Assembly: GCA_947501265.1 (NCBI GenBank)
Contig: CANMVY010000002.1
Location: forward strand, 85,048-149,047
Direction: 5' to 3'
Source: Bacteroidota bacterium
GTDB lineage: Bacteria > Bacteroidota > Bacteroidia > UBA7662 > CANHCV01
Length of the DNA: 64,000 nt
The stretch's first letter is position 1. Every line of letters begins with the position of its first letter. The position numbers were made by a program, and so were the translations under genes. Below, in pieces: positions 17,192 through 25,860 of this stretch. The notes under the pieces were generated by a model. It worked only from the letters and a program-made list of their open reading frames with translations, made no database searches and was not told the DNA's origin.

Positions 17192-18870
17192 TACATTTTC
17201 GTTTGAACAAGTGCAACAATTTCCTGTTCTTTTTGGTTTGCTTTTGTCAATAAATCGTTGGATTTGTTCGTCATTTCCAACTTAAAGTTTTGATCTTCAA
17301 TACCTGAAAGATTGATGTGTACGTTCATCCAAGCACCGTAAACGGCGGTTCGAGCGCAGAGTGCACCTACTCCTGCATCGGTAACGGAGTTTGGATTTCC
17401 AACTTGAACCATGGCTTCGGCTATTTCAAAAACCTCAAAGGCCTTTTCCATGGTTTTGAAAGGGATTTGAACAGCATATTTGGTAGCATCTTGAATGGCT
17501 TGCTTTCGAGCAGTCTTTTCCTCTGCAGTATCTTTGGGCAAGCCAAAAGCATTCATGATGGCATCAAACGCGCGGGTATCTTCATCGACTAGAGCCAACA
17601 AATCATCTTTCAATTGTTGTCCTTTTACCGCCCAGTTACTAAATTCTTCCAAACGAGCATCCCAACCGCGCTTTTGAGCCGATAAATTGGCAACCATGGT
17701 GGCCAAAGAAGCTCCCAATGCGCCCGCATAAGCGGCTATGGAGCCACCACCGGGAGCGGGAGAGTCCGATGCCGTTTCATTGGCAAAAGCTTTTAAACTC
17801 ATGTTAACCAGCCTTGCTTTTTTCGCATCTCGCAATTGGTACTCGATGATTTTTTTATTTGGATCAAAAGGCGACAACTCATCCAAGCCTAAACTTTTCA
17901 CAGCCATTTGAATCAATTCTTCTTCTGAAGCTCCGGCTGAAGACCCTTGTTTATGAAGGAAGAATTTCCCTGCATCCAACAGGGCCGAAAGAGGAACCAA
18001 GCCTACCAATTCTGAACCCGTAACCCGCAATCCGCGAGCATTCGATGACTTTTCAATTTCGTCGAACACCACGTGAAGCGGTGTTTCACGAATATTGGTC
18101 AGGTTCAACGAAACTTGGCAAATACCATATTCTTCGATGTACCAACCGATTCCTTTAACGTGCTTGAGTTTGCCCGGGATGCGAACTTGCTCTCCGTTTT
18201 CGTCGAGAACAATTTTCCCGGTGATGGGATCTCCCTCTCGTTTAACGCGCCCGGCTTCACGAACATCGAAAGCTACCGAATTGGCGCGACGGGTATTTTT
18301 GGTATTCAAGTTCACATTGTAGGCAATGAGGAAATCACGAGCACCGATGATGGTAGCTCCCGATTTTTCATTGAAAACCGCTTTTCCATAATCGGGTTTC
18401 CATTCCGGCTGAAGGATCTTGGTGGCGAGACCTTCGTATTCCCCGCTGCGAACTTCGGCCAAATTCCTGCGTTGAGGCGATGTTGCCGCCGATTCATAAT
18501 AAAAACCCGAAATAGAGGTTTCATTTGCGAGCTTTTCACCCAATTGATGCGCGCAACGAACGGCATCATCCATGTTTACTCCGGAAATCGGAATGAACGG
18601 ACACACATCGGTAGCGCCCATGCGAGGGTGTTCACCGCTATGCTTGCTCATATCGATCAATTCGGATGCTTTTACAATGCCACGAAAGGCCGCTTCCACA
18701 ACAAGATTGGGTTCGCCAACTAAGGTCATAACGGTCCTATTTGTTGCTTTTCCTGGATCAACATCCAACAATTTCACTCCATCGACTGAACGAATAGCAT
18801 TGGCAATGGATTCAATAACAGCTAAGTCTCGGCCCTCGGAAAAATTGGGCACGCATTCCATAATTTTCAT
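17191..18870 (-). CDS. Bifunctional glutamate formimidoyltransferase / formimidoyl-THF cyclodeaminase
   Basis: The 559-residue fusion has an N-terminal formiminotransferase domain (about 1-180, beginning MECVPNFSEGRD), the C-terminal formiminotransferase subdomain (about 181-325), and a cyclodeaminase domain (about 345-540, with SDSPAPGGGSIAAYAGALGA). It moves the formimino group from N-formimino-glutamate to tetrahydrofolate and then releases ammonia, the last step of one histidine degradation route. hutH lies 26 kb away on the same strand; hutU and hutI are not in the window. A -7 box lies only 4 bp before the ATG. Confidence 0.95.
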   Translation of the reverse strand: MKIMECVPNFSEGRDLAVIESIANAIRSVDGVKLLDVDPGKATNRTVMTLVGEPNLVVEAAFRGIVKASELIDMSKHSGEHPRMGATDVCPFIPISGVNMDDAVRCAHQLGEKLANETSISGFYYESAATSPQRRNLAEVRSGEYEGLATKILQPEWKPDYGKAVFNEKSGATIIGARDFLIAYNVNLNTKNTRRANSVAFDVREAGRVKREGDPITGKIVLDENGEQVRIPGKLKHVKGIGWYIEEYGICQVSLNLTNIRETPLHVVFDEIEKSSNARGLRVTGSELVGLVPLSALLDAGKFFLHKQGSSAGASEEELIQMAVKSLGLDELSPFDPNKKIIEYQLRDAKKARLVNMSLKAFANETASDSPAPGGGSIAAYAGALGASLATMVANLSAQKRGWDARLEEFSNWAVKGQQLKDDLLALVDEDTRAFDAIMNAFGLPKDTAEEKTARKQAIQDATKYAVQIPFKTMEKAFEVFEIAEAMVQVGNPNSVTDAGVGALCARTAVYGAWMNVHINLSGIEDQNFKLEMTNKSNDLLTKANQKEQEIVALVQTKM

Positions 18871-18874
18871 GCCT

Positions 18875-18882
18875 CAAAAATA
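18875..18882 (-). promoter_or_regulatory. -7 element of the FTCD operon
   Basis: On the minus strand this reads TATTTTTG, followed by AGGC and the ATG. A TTTG (18904-18907, minus) lies 21 bp upstream. The 4-bp spacing predicts a leaderless or nearly leaderless transcript. Confidence 0.6.
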
Positions 18883-18908
18883 GGGATTTGGAGTGGGAAT
18901 TCGCAAAC

Positions 18909-18935
18909 AAAAACGCCCCGAAATCCTTCGGGACG
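18909..18935 (-). terminator. Intrinsic terminator downstream of the OMP remnant
   Basis: On the minus strand CCCGAA and TTCGGG form a stem over GGAT, followed by GCG and a T-run. It lies upstream of FTCD and downstream of the pseudogene tail at 18959-19052, so it most likely belonged to that lost gene. Confidence 0.65.
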
Positions 18936-18958
18936 TCCTTAAATAACAAACACTTCTT

Positions 18959-19052
18959 TTAAAATCTCAAACGGTAACCCAGGGTGATGTATAAATCGTA
19001 GAAAATGAAAATCCTCCTTTATATTTCATGGTTCCATTTTGGGGAACATCAC
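18959..19052 (-). pseudogene. C-terminal remnant of an outer-membrane beta-barrel protein gene
   Basis: On the minus strand, directly after the dprA stop, one frame reads GDVPQNGTMKYKGGFSFSTIY. A second frame then reads YDLYITLGYRLRF and stops at 18959. Joined, they resemble the last strands of a Bacteroidota outer-membrane barrel ending in an aromatic residue. Restoring a second copy of the 7-bp unit ACGATTT at the junction makes the frame continuous, so a slippage deletion is likely. An intrinsic terminator follows. The rest of the gene is absent; dprA seems intact. The family is not identified and the reading is inference. Confidence 0.5.
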
Positions 19053-20152
19053 CCCTTTCCCCATCGTCCTCCCGGATAGGATTTCACTCCGTTTTCCATT
19101 TCTAAATTCAACAAGCCTGCCTTCACTTCATACAGTCCCAAACCAGAGCGATACACCAATTCGTCGATGTGCAGGGAGCTCACATCATTCAAACATTGCA
19201 AAAGCATGCTTTCCAGGGGCCCCCAAGTGTGATTTTGGTTCCACAGCGTTTCATTTTTTGGGGTTCCCATCCATTGCATCCACGAAATCATATCATTTCC
19301 CGATTGAACCATCACCGCTTTTCCTTGCTGGATTAGCCGATTGCATCCCGCCGAAAACTCGTCGCCCACACGTCCAGGATAGGCAAAAACCTCCCGATGG
19401 TAGCCGGCCGCCAATTCTGCGGTGATTAAGGCACCTCCCTTTTCTCCCGCCTCAACCACCACCAACGCATCCACCATGCCGGCAACGATGCGATTTCGTC
19501 GCGGAAAATTTTCCCGATCAGGTTTGGTGCCCGAGGGGAATTCGGAAATGATCCCTCCTCCCCTCTCCAACATTTCTTCGGCCAAACCACGGTGAACATA
19601 GGGGTAAATCATATTCATTCCGGTGCCCATCACCCCCAACGTGGGAAGTCCATGCAAACAAGCCGACCGATGGGCCTCTCCATCGATCCCTGCCGCCAAT
19701 CCACTCACCACCCAAACGCCGGTGTTTTTCAACGAATCTGTGAGCTCTTCCACCAATTCCTTTCCGTATTTGCTGATGTTTCGCGTGCCCACAATTCCTA
19801 CGGTTCGTTGTTTTTCTGTCGGAACTCGGCCTTTCGAAAACAAAATAAATGGGGCATCCGGACATTGGGCAAGTTTGTAAGGGTAGTGATGATCATCCAA
19901 ATGAATCACTTCGATGGCTTCTCTTTCAATAAACTGAACTTCCTTTTCAGCTTTTTTAAACGCTGAAACCGGATTTCGAATATTATCTGCTACCTTTTTA
20001 CTGATGCGGTATACCGATAATATTTGGTGCATTTTTGCATTAAAAACCGCTTCCGCCGATCCAAATTTACTTAACAAGGCATGTGCACCCACGGGACCGA
20101 GACCCTCCAATTCCAGGAGCGCCAACCGGGCCAACAATTCTTCTTTTTTCAT
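19049..20152 (-). CDS. dprA: DNA-processing protein DprA (Smf)
   Basis: The 367-residue protein has an N-terminal helix-hairpin-helix/SAM-like region (about 1-65) and a Rossmann-like DprA core (about 75-290). The core includes VGIVGTRNISKYGKEL, SGLAAGIDGEAH and the motif FPRRNRIVAGM. A C-terminal winged helix (about 305-365) follows. DprA loads RecA onto incoming single-stranded DNA during natural transformation. It is a single-gene unit; a -7 box lies 7 bp before the ATG, divergent from the barrel gene at 20216. Confidence 0.95.
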   Translation of the reverse strand: MKKEELLARLALLELEGLGPVGAHALLSKFGSAEAVFNAKMHQILSVYRISKKVADNIRNPVSAFKKAEKEVQFIEREAIEVIHLDDHHYPYKLAQCPDAPFILFSKGRVPTEKQRTVGIVGTRNISKYGKELVEELTDSLKNTGVWVVSGLAAGIDGEAHRSACLHGLPTLGVMGTGMNMIYPYVHRGLAEEMLERGGGIISEFPSGTKPDRENFPRRNRIVAGMVDALVVVEAGEKGGALITAELAAGYHREVFAYPGRVGDEFSAGCNRLIQQGKAVMVQSGNDMISWMQWMGTPKNETLWNQNHTWGPLESMLLQCLNDVSSLHIDELVYRSGLGLYEVKAGLLNLEMENGVKSYPGGRWGKG

Positions 20153-20159
20153 GGTTTAG

Positions 20160-20187
20160 CAAAACTAAAACCCAGAGCCGTTTCAAA
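20160..20187 (-). promoter_or_regulatory. dprA promoter
   Basis: On the minus strand TTTG (20184-20187) and TAGTTTTG (20160-20167) are 16 bp apart. The -7 box ends 7 bp before the dprA ATG. It shares sequence with the divergent promoter of the 20216 gene. Confidence 0.5.
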
Positions 20188-20211
20188 CGTTTCCATTTTT
20201 TAGTAAGTTTG
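20181..20211 (+). promoter_or_regulatory. Promoter of the barrel-rhomboid-subtilase operon
   Basis: TTTC (20181-20184), a 19-bp spacer and TAAGTTTG (20204-20211) fit the -33/-7 pattern with one mismatch. Only AAGC separates the -7 box from the ATG at 20216, predicting a leaderless transcript. Confidence 0.6.
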
Positions 20212-20215
20212 AAGC

Positions 20216-21403
20216 ATGAAAGCACCCCTCTTCCTTTTTCTGCTCGGAATGTTGTTTTTTCTACCAGGGAAATCCCAGCCTTGGCGAATTTCAGTGGGAT
20301 TAAATCGCTCCCAAGTTACTTGGAGTGACTCTGAAAACACCCGTCGTCTGATCGCCCCTGTAACGGGTTTGCATTACCAAAAATCGTACGGGAAGTCTGG
20401 ATTCGAATTAGGCATGAACCTTTCTTTTCGTGGTGGAGACGATTTAAATACTTCTACCCAATTTAGATCCATACGTTCCGATTTCAGAGGAGTAGGAACG
20501 TTTCAATTGAATTCCGAAATTTCCATTTTCGGGGGTTTTCAATACTCTAATGCGATAAGAACCTACCGAATTTTAACGGGAGACACCCTTGCGCCCAGCT
20601 CCGATTTTAAACATGTGGCGTTCAACAATCGTTGGGAACCAATTGCGGGTTTGGAAGTTGCTTTTTCTCCCAAAGTGGCCCTACAGGTCCAACACAGTTT
20701 CGCCTCACAGATTCCTGGATACACCAATACTCAGTTTTCGTTTTGCATAACTCCCGATTTCCGTCCTAAAAAAGAGAAAATAAAACCATTGCCTACTCCG
20801 GATCAAAATATGGCCCAAAAACTTCAATCGGGATTTCTTTTGGTGCGTTTGCCCATGATGAGTTTGCAATTAAATGCCTTGGAGAAATCGGGAAATAAGG
20901 CTCAAATCGATACGTTTCTAGCCAGACGTACCCGAACGCACGAAGCCATCAAAAAGGCCTTTACCGATAGTTTTTCATTTTGCCCAACGTTCTTCTTTTT
21001 GGGAGACCAAAACGACAACGTTTACCAAGGCAATTTAAACGGAATCATTTTTGGTACCACCGGGGCTCCCGTCCTTACTCGTCCGGATGGTTCTTTCTAT
21101 CTGATTGCAGATTTTGGCAGCATTGAACCCGATTCGGCTTATAATTTCAGAAAAGGTCGTTACGATTACGCCGGGGTTTTAGATGGAAAAATGGGATTAA
21201 TGCTTCGTGATTCCAAAGGAAATCAATTGAAAGCTCCTTTCCCGTTTTATGTTTTGCGGGTTTACCAATCGGAAGGCAAGTCACTTTCCAAAGCGTTGGC
21301 GAACGAGGAAAGCTCACTTTGGATTGGCGATGATTGGAATTACAATGCCATGGCCAAAAAACTTGCGTACAAATTGAAAATAGAAATGGAATCGGTGAAA
21401 TGA
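20216..21403 (+). CDS. Secreted two-domain protein: beta-barrel-like N-terminus plus unknown C-terminal domain
   Basis: The 395-residue protein has a signal peptide (about 1-20) and an N-terminal region (about 22-185) of alternating strands like a small outer-membrane barrel. After a Lys/Pro linker comes a C-terminal domain (about 205-395) beginning with a helical stretch, then SFSFCPTFFFLGDQNDNVYQGNL. The latter type of domain occurs in uncharacterised Bacteroidota proteins, but I cannot name it. It is the first gene of an operon with a rhomboid protease and a T9SS subtilase, each coupled by ATGA. The -7 box is 4 bp before the ATG. Confidence 0.72.
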   Translation: MKAPLFLFLLGMLFFLPGKSQPWRISVGLNRSQVTWSDSENTRRLIAPVTGLHYQKSYGKSGFELGMNLSFRGGDDLNTSTQFRSIRSDFRGVGTFQLNSEISIFGGFQYSNAIRTYRILTGDTLAPSSDFKHVAFNNRWEPIAGLEVAFSPKVALQVQHSFASQIPGYTNTQFSFCITPDFRPKKEKIKPLPTPDQNMAQKLQSGFLLVRLPMMSLQLNALEKSGNKAQIDTFLARRTRTHEAIKKAFTDSFSFCPTFFFLGDQNDNVYQGNLNGIIFGTTGAPVLTRPDGSFYLIADFGSIEPDSAYNFRKGRYDYAGVLDGKMGLMLRDSKGNQLKAPFPFYVLRVYQSEGKSLSKALANEESSLWIGDDWNYNAMAKKLAYKLKIEMESVK

Positions 21404-22233
21404 GAGACGGTCAAATTTTATTTTTAACAGCTGCCATCTTGATAGGGAATATTGTTTTTTCTTATCAGGGATTCAAGAATTTATCTTTTCAAGAGAAGTT
21501 TTTATTGCACGTTCGATCGATTGTTGTGAACAAAGAATACCACCGATATTTTACGGCTGGATTCCTTCACGCCGATTGGACCCATTTGATTTTCAACATG
21601 ATGTCGTTTTGGTTTTTCGCCAATAACGTAGGCATGTCGTTTGGGCCTTTTCCTTTTATGGCCATTTATGTAGGTTCGTTGTTGGTAGGAAATTTATTGG
21701 CCGTTCAATTGAACAAAAGCAATTTCAATTACCGAGCCTTGGGAGCCAGCGGTGCCGTTGCGGGTATTATTTTTTCATCCATTTTGGTGAATCCGTACCA
21801 AACCATTCTAATTTTCTTCATTCCGATGCCAGCGTGGTTGTTTGCCATTGGGTACGTTTTGTTCTCCATTTATGGAATTAAGAAACAAAATGATCGCATC
21901 GGACACGAAGCGCATTTGGGAGGTGCCATTACTGGAGTTTTGCTTTCCGTATTGTTTCAACCGGAAATCATGATTCAACACACTTGGTTGTTTTTAGCCT
22001 TAATTTTACCCACGACTTTTTTTCTTTTTTCCATGCAACTAGGATGGAAATGGAAGTCAATAAGCAGTAAAACTGTTTCCAAGAAGAAGTTAGAAGAATT
22101 CCGGAAGGAAGATTTCAGCATCGAAAGTGAAATCAATTATTTGCTAGATAAAATCAGCGATAAAGGATACAACAGCTTAACTGAAGCAGAAAAAAAGAGA
22201 TTAGACCAATTATCGAAAAAAAATAAACAATGA
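21400..22233 (+). CDS. Rhomboid-family intramembrane serine protease
   Basis: The protein of about 277 residues carries HADWTHLIFNM (about 57-67), the catalytic serine in GASG (S117) and the catalytic histidine in GHEAHLGGAITG (about H172), in a six-helix rhomboid core. The C-terminal 50 residues (ending near LTEAEKKRLDQLSKK) are a short helical domain of the DUF6576 kind found on Bacteroidota rhomboids. The start chosen at 21400 gives the ATGA overlap; an in-frame upstream start would add 22 polar residues. Substrate unknown; the flanking coupled genes encode a barrel protein and a T9SS subtilase. Confidence 0.92.
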   Translation: MRDGQILFLTAAILIGNIVFSYQGFKNLSFQEKFLLHVRSIVVNKEYHRYFTAGFLHADWTHLIFNMMSFWFFANNVGMSFGPFPFMAIYVGSLLVGNLLAVQLNKSNFNYRALGASGAVAGIIFSSILVNPYQTILIFFIPMPAWLFAIGYVLFSIYGIKKQNDRIGHEAHLGGAITGVLLSVLFQPEIMIQHTWLFLALILPTTFFLFSMQLGWKWKSISSKTVSKKKLEEFRKEDFSIESEINYLLDKISDKGYNSLTEAEKKRLDQLSKKNKQ

Positions 22234-25200
22234 AAAAACACTTCCTCGCAGCTTGGATAGGTTTAGGCATTTGCTCCACACTAGCCGCCGAACCTGTTCG
22301 TCTTATCACCGGCACGGTAGATCCAGCAGGCCGTTACGAAATGAAGGATAACACCGAAGGCAATTCGGGAAAAATTTTCCGAATCATTCAAGTTTCCCAT
22401 TTTTTAAATACCGCTGAAATGGAGCGATTGCTCGCTTCAGGAATTGAAATTCAGCAGTACGTTCCAGAAAAATCATACTTTGCATGGGTTCCCGAAGGAT
22501 TCAATGCTTCTACGTTGCGTTCGTTGAACATTTCTGGAATGATCAAACTGGCCGCAGAGCTTAAAATTCATCCTTCTTTCAAAGAATTACCTTATCCTTC
22601 TTGGATGATTTTCGGCGACAAAATTGAAGTAAAAATTTCTTTGGAAAGAAAAGAAAGCGTTTCAACCTACGTTAGTCAATTAAATCAAGCCGGATTTGAG
22701 GTCAATCGCACCTACGATTTTTCCAACTTGGCCTATGTTCGATTGGCTTCAAAAGATTTAACCCGATTGGCTAATCTTGAATTTGTAACGTTTGTAGAAC
22801 CTACTGATGGTCCCGTTTTTACTGAAAATCAGGTAGGACGCTCTAACCACCGCTCCAACACGATGACAACCGAATACATTTCCAACCGCCGTTACAACGG
22901 AAATGGAGTGAATGTAGCCATTGGAGACGATGGAGTTATTGGTCCGCACATTGATTACCAAGGACGCATGGTTAACCGCGCTACTGCCACCAATTCCACT
23001 ATCAATCACGCAGGACACTGTGCAGGAACCATGATGGGAGCTGGTAATCTTAATCAAAGCACTCGCGGAATGGGTTGGGGACTAAAAATTCACGTTTACG
23101 ATTATTATGGAGCTCTTACTGCTGCGCCAAATACGTACACGGCAGATTCTATGCGCGTTAACAGTTTTTCATTGGGTGAAACGTGCAATGCAGGTTATAC
23201 CGGAAATGCCGTAACTGCCGATCGTCAAATGCGTCAATTGCCCTTGATGATGCACGTATTCTCTGCTGGAAACTCAGGCGGAACCAACTGCAACTGGGGA
23301 GCTGGAACAGCTTGGGGGCAAATTACCGGTGGATACAAAATGGGGAAAAACGTATTCACGGTGGGTAACCTCGACTATTTGGATGGTATTGCGCCTTCTT
23401 CATCTCGTGGTCCCGCTTCCGATGGTCGTTTGAAACCAGAAATTACGGCTGTTGGAACCGACGTTAACTCCACTCTTCGAAACAACCAATACCAATTGAT
23501 GACCGGAACTTCCATGGCGTGTCCTGCAATTACCGGAATTTTCGGCCAAATGATTCACGCCTATCGAGTATTGAATAATAATCAAGAACCAGAGGCGGCG
23601 CTCATCAAAGCTGCCATGATGGTTGGTGCTGATGATTTAGGGACCAAGGGTCCGGATTACAATTACGGTTACGGACGAGTAAATGGAAACAACGCTGTAA
23701 AGGTTTTGGAAGAGCGCACCTATTTCAGTGATACTGTTACCCAAAACGGGGATGAGACATTCACGATTACCATTCCGGCCTCGTGTGCCAATGCCAAAGT
23801 TTTGGTGTATTATACCGATTACGAAGCAGCTGCAGGTGCAACAAAGGCATTGATTAATGATTTAACCTTATCGGTAACCGACGCCAATAGCAATACTTAT
23901 TTACCTTGGGCATTATTGAAATCTGGTAGAACAGCAGCATCGGTTTCAGCTCCTGCCATCAAAGGAGTAGATAGTTTGAACAACCACGAAATGGTTGAAA
24001 TCGACACTCCAACAGCTGGAACTTATACCATTCGTATTGCAGGAACTGCGGTTCCTCAAGGCCCTGTTAAGTTCTATGTTGTCTACCAAACCAAGTTAGC
24101 CGATCAAATTTTATTGACTTACCCCATGGGTGGTGAAAGTTTTGTTCCTGGTACTACAGAAACCGTTCGTTGGGATGATGTTCCAAACAACACCTCTCCA
24201 TACACCTTAGAATACTCCTTGGATGGTGGAACAACGTGGTCTACACTTTCAAACGCTATTGCAGCGAATCGTCGTTACTACAACTGGAATATCCCCGCAA
24301 ATTTGAATAGCGGAAATATGACGATGCGCATTTCCCGTGCTGGTGCTAGCGACGTTTGTAATGCACCGATGGCGCTCTATCCTTTGCCTTCCAATTTACA
24401 AGTTGTGCGTTTGTGTGCCGATTCCATGGAAATCAGCTGGAATGGAGTAACTGGGGCCACTTCTTACGAAGTTTCTTTATTGGGAAGTCGTTATATGGAT
24501 TCGGTTGGAACAACCACCGGAGGTGTTACTCGATTTGCTTTTGCTGGTACGTTTTCTGGAACTCAAGAGTATTGGTACAGCGTTCGTGCCGTTTCTCCAT
24601 TAGCCAAAGGAAGAAGAGCCAATGCTATTCGCAAAGCCCCAGGTTTTATAAATTGTACGCTTGCTACCGACATGGGAGTTACCAAGGTAGTTTCGCCAGC
24701 AAGCGGTTCAGTTCCGATGTGCTCCGGTTCTTTTACAGATTCCGTTCGAATTTGGGTTAAAAACTTCTCAAATCAACCCAAAAACAACATTCCGGTGCAT
24801 TATCGTGTAAACAACGGCACCATTATTACAGAAACCTTAACGACCACCATTCCCGTTTTAGATTCGGCCCTTCACACGTTTAGAACCTCTATTTCTCAAT
24901 CAACAGCGGGTACCTTGCGAGTAGCAACATGGGCAACACTAAGCGGCGATTTGAATCGTTTCAACGATACAGGATATGTCACTTTGAATTTGATCGGAGG
25001 AACCCCTCAAACCATCGGAAATTTATACAACTTCGATTCGGGCACTCGTGCACCGGGAACCACCAACTGCGAGGCAACATCTTCAACGCTTCCCGGTGGC
25101 TACATCAATGAGGCAAATAATATTGTTGATAACATCGATTGGAGATTGTTTGGAGGAGCTACGGCTTCAGCAACAACGGGTCCTGACTTCGATCATACCA

Positions 25201-25814
25201 CGGGAACGGCTACAGGAAATTATGTTTATTTAGAGGCTTCCGCTTGCTTTAGCAAAACAGCCTTAATGCTTACGCCTTGCTTTAGCATTCCAACCGGTGG
25301 AATTCACGCTCTTCGTTTTTGGTACCACATGTTCGGCTCTTCCATGGGAGAATTGCGTGTTGACATCTTTGCAAATGGACAGTGGACCAATGATATCATG
25401 CCTGTTATTCGTGGTGATCAAGGAAATGCATGGAGAAGTCGAGATATTTCTCTTGCAGCATATGCTGGTCAAAACGTATTGTTCCGTTTTCGTGGAATTA
25501 CAGGAACCAACTTTTATTCCGACATGGCTTTGGATGATATTGGCGTAGTTCAAACGAATGGAGTTGGTGCCATCAACGTTTCTTCTGATTTGGTTTCCAT
25601 TTACCCAAATCCTGCTAAAGATGAAATCATGATTCAAGGAACAACCAATCAAATCACTTATCAATTGGTGGATGTTTCTGGAAAAATTTGTTTGAAAGGT
25701 GCGACATCAAATTCGAAAATTGACGTTAAATCCATCCCCAATGGCATTTACTTCATTGAAATTCAAACCATTGAAGGGTCTTTCCGCAAAAAACTCATCA
25801 TTCAGAGAAACTAA
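22230..25814 (+). CDS. Secreted S8 subtilisin-like protease with type IX secretion sorting domain
   Basis: The 1194-residue protein has a signal peptide (about 1-19), a propeptide-like region, and an S8 catalytic domain. Asp lies in GDDGVIGPHID (about 233), His in NHAGHCAG (about 264) and Ser in GTSMACPAITG (about 428). C-terminal modules include a fibronectin III-like domain (about 720-795), a CARDB-like region (about 815-920) and a MAM/jelly-roll-like module (about 945-1110). The last about 75 residues (beginning VSIYPNPAKDEIM) are a T9SS type A sorting domain. It is predicted to be exported by the type IX system and anchored or released at the cell surface to degrade protein. Coupled to the rhomboid gene by ATGA. 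Confidence 0.95.
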   Translation: MKKHFLAAWIGLGICSTLAAEPVRLITGTVDPAGRYEMKDNTEGNSGKIFRIIQVSHFLNTAEMERLLASGIEIQQYVPEKSYFAWVPEGFNASTLRSLNISGMIKLAAELKIHPSFKELPYPSWMIFGDKIEVKISLERKESVSTYVSQLNQAGFEVNRTYDFSNLAYVRLASKDLTRLANLEFVTFVEPTDGPVFTENQVGRSNHRSNTMTTEYISNRRYNGNGVNVAIGDDGVIGPHIDYQGRMVNRATATNSTINHAGHCAGTMMGAGNLNQSTRGMGWGLKIHVYDYYGALTAAPNTYTADSMRVNSFSLGETCNAGYTGNAVTADRQMRQLPLMMHVFSAGNSGGTNCNWGAGTAWGQITGGYKMGKNVFTVGNLDYLDGIAPSSSRGPASDGRLKPEITAVGTDVNSTLRNNQYQLMTGTSMACPAITGIFGQMIHAYRVLNNNQEPEAALIKAAMMVGADDLGTKGPDYNYGYGRVNGNNAVKVLEERTYFSDTVTQNGDETFTITIPASCANAKVLVYYTDYEAAAGATKALINDLTLSVTDANSNTYLPWALLKSGRTAASVSAPAIKGVDSLNNHEMVEIDTPTAGTYTIRIAGTAVPQGPVKFYVVYQTKLADQILLTYPMGGESFVPGTTETVRWDDVPNNTSPYTLEYSLDGGTTWSTLSNAIAANRRYYNWNIPANLNSGNMTMRISRAGASDVCNAPMALYPLPSNLQVVRLCADSMEISWNGVTGATSYEVSLLGSRYMDSVGTTTGGVTRFAFAGTFSGTQEYWYSVRAVSPLAKGRRANAIRKAPGFINCTLATDMGVTKVVSPASGSVPMCSGSFTDSVRIWVKNFSNQPKNNIPVHYRVNNGTIITETLTTTIPVLDSALHTFRTSISQSTAGTLRVATWATLSGDLNRFNDTGYVTLNLIGGTPQTIGNLYNFDSGTRAPGTTNCEATSSTLPGGYINEANNIVDNIDWRLFGGATASATTGPDFDHTTGTATGNYVYLEASACFSKTALMLTPCFSIPTGGIHALRFWYHMFGSSMGELRVDIFANGQWTNDIMPVIRGDQGNAWRSRDISLAAYAGQNVLFRFRGITGTNFYSDMALDDIGVVQTNGVGAINVSSDLVSIYPNPAKDEIMIQGTTNQITYQLVDVSGKICLKGATSNSKIDVKSIPNGIYFIEIQTIEGSFRKKLIIQRN

Positions 25815-25836
25815 TTCAAATTTGAAAAATTAGCCT

Positions 25837-25844
25837 TAATTTTG
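25837..25844 (+). promoter_or_regulatory. -7 element of sucC
   Basis: TAATTTTG matches the -7 consensus and ends 16 bp before the sucC ATG. No well-spaced -33 TTTG was found. Confidence 0.5.
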
Positions 25845-25860
25845 CGAGCAAATATCGATT

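Noticed and set aside
19049-20152. Possibility that dprA is truncated by the neighbouring deletion
   Set aside because: DprA has normal length and an intact C-terminal winged helix, so only the adjacent OMP remnant looks damaged.
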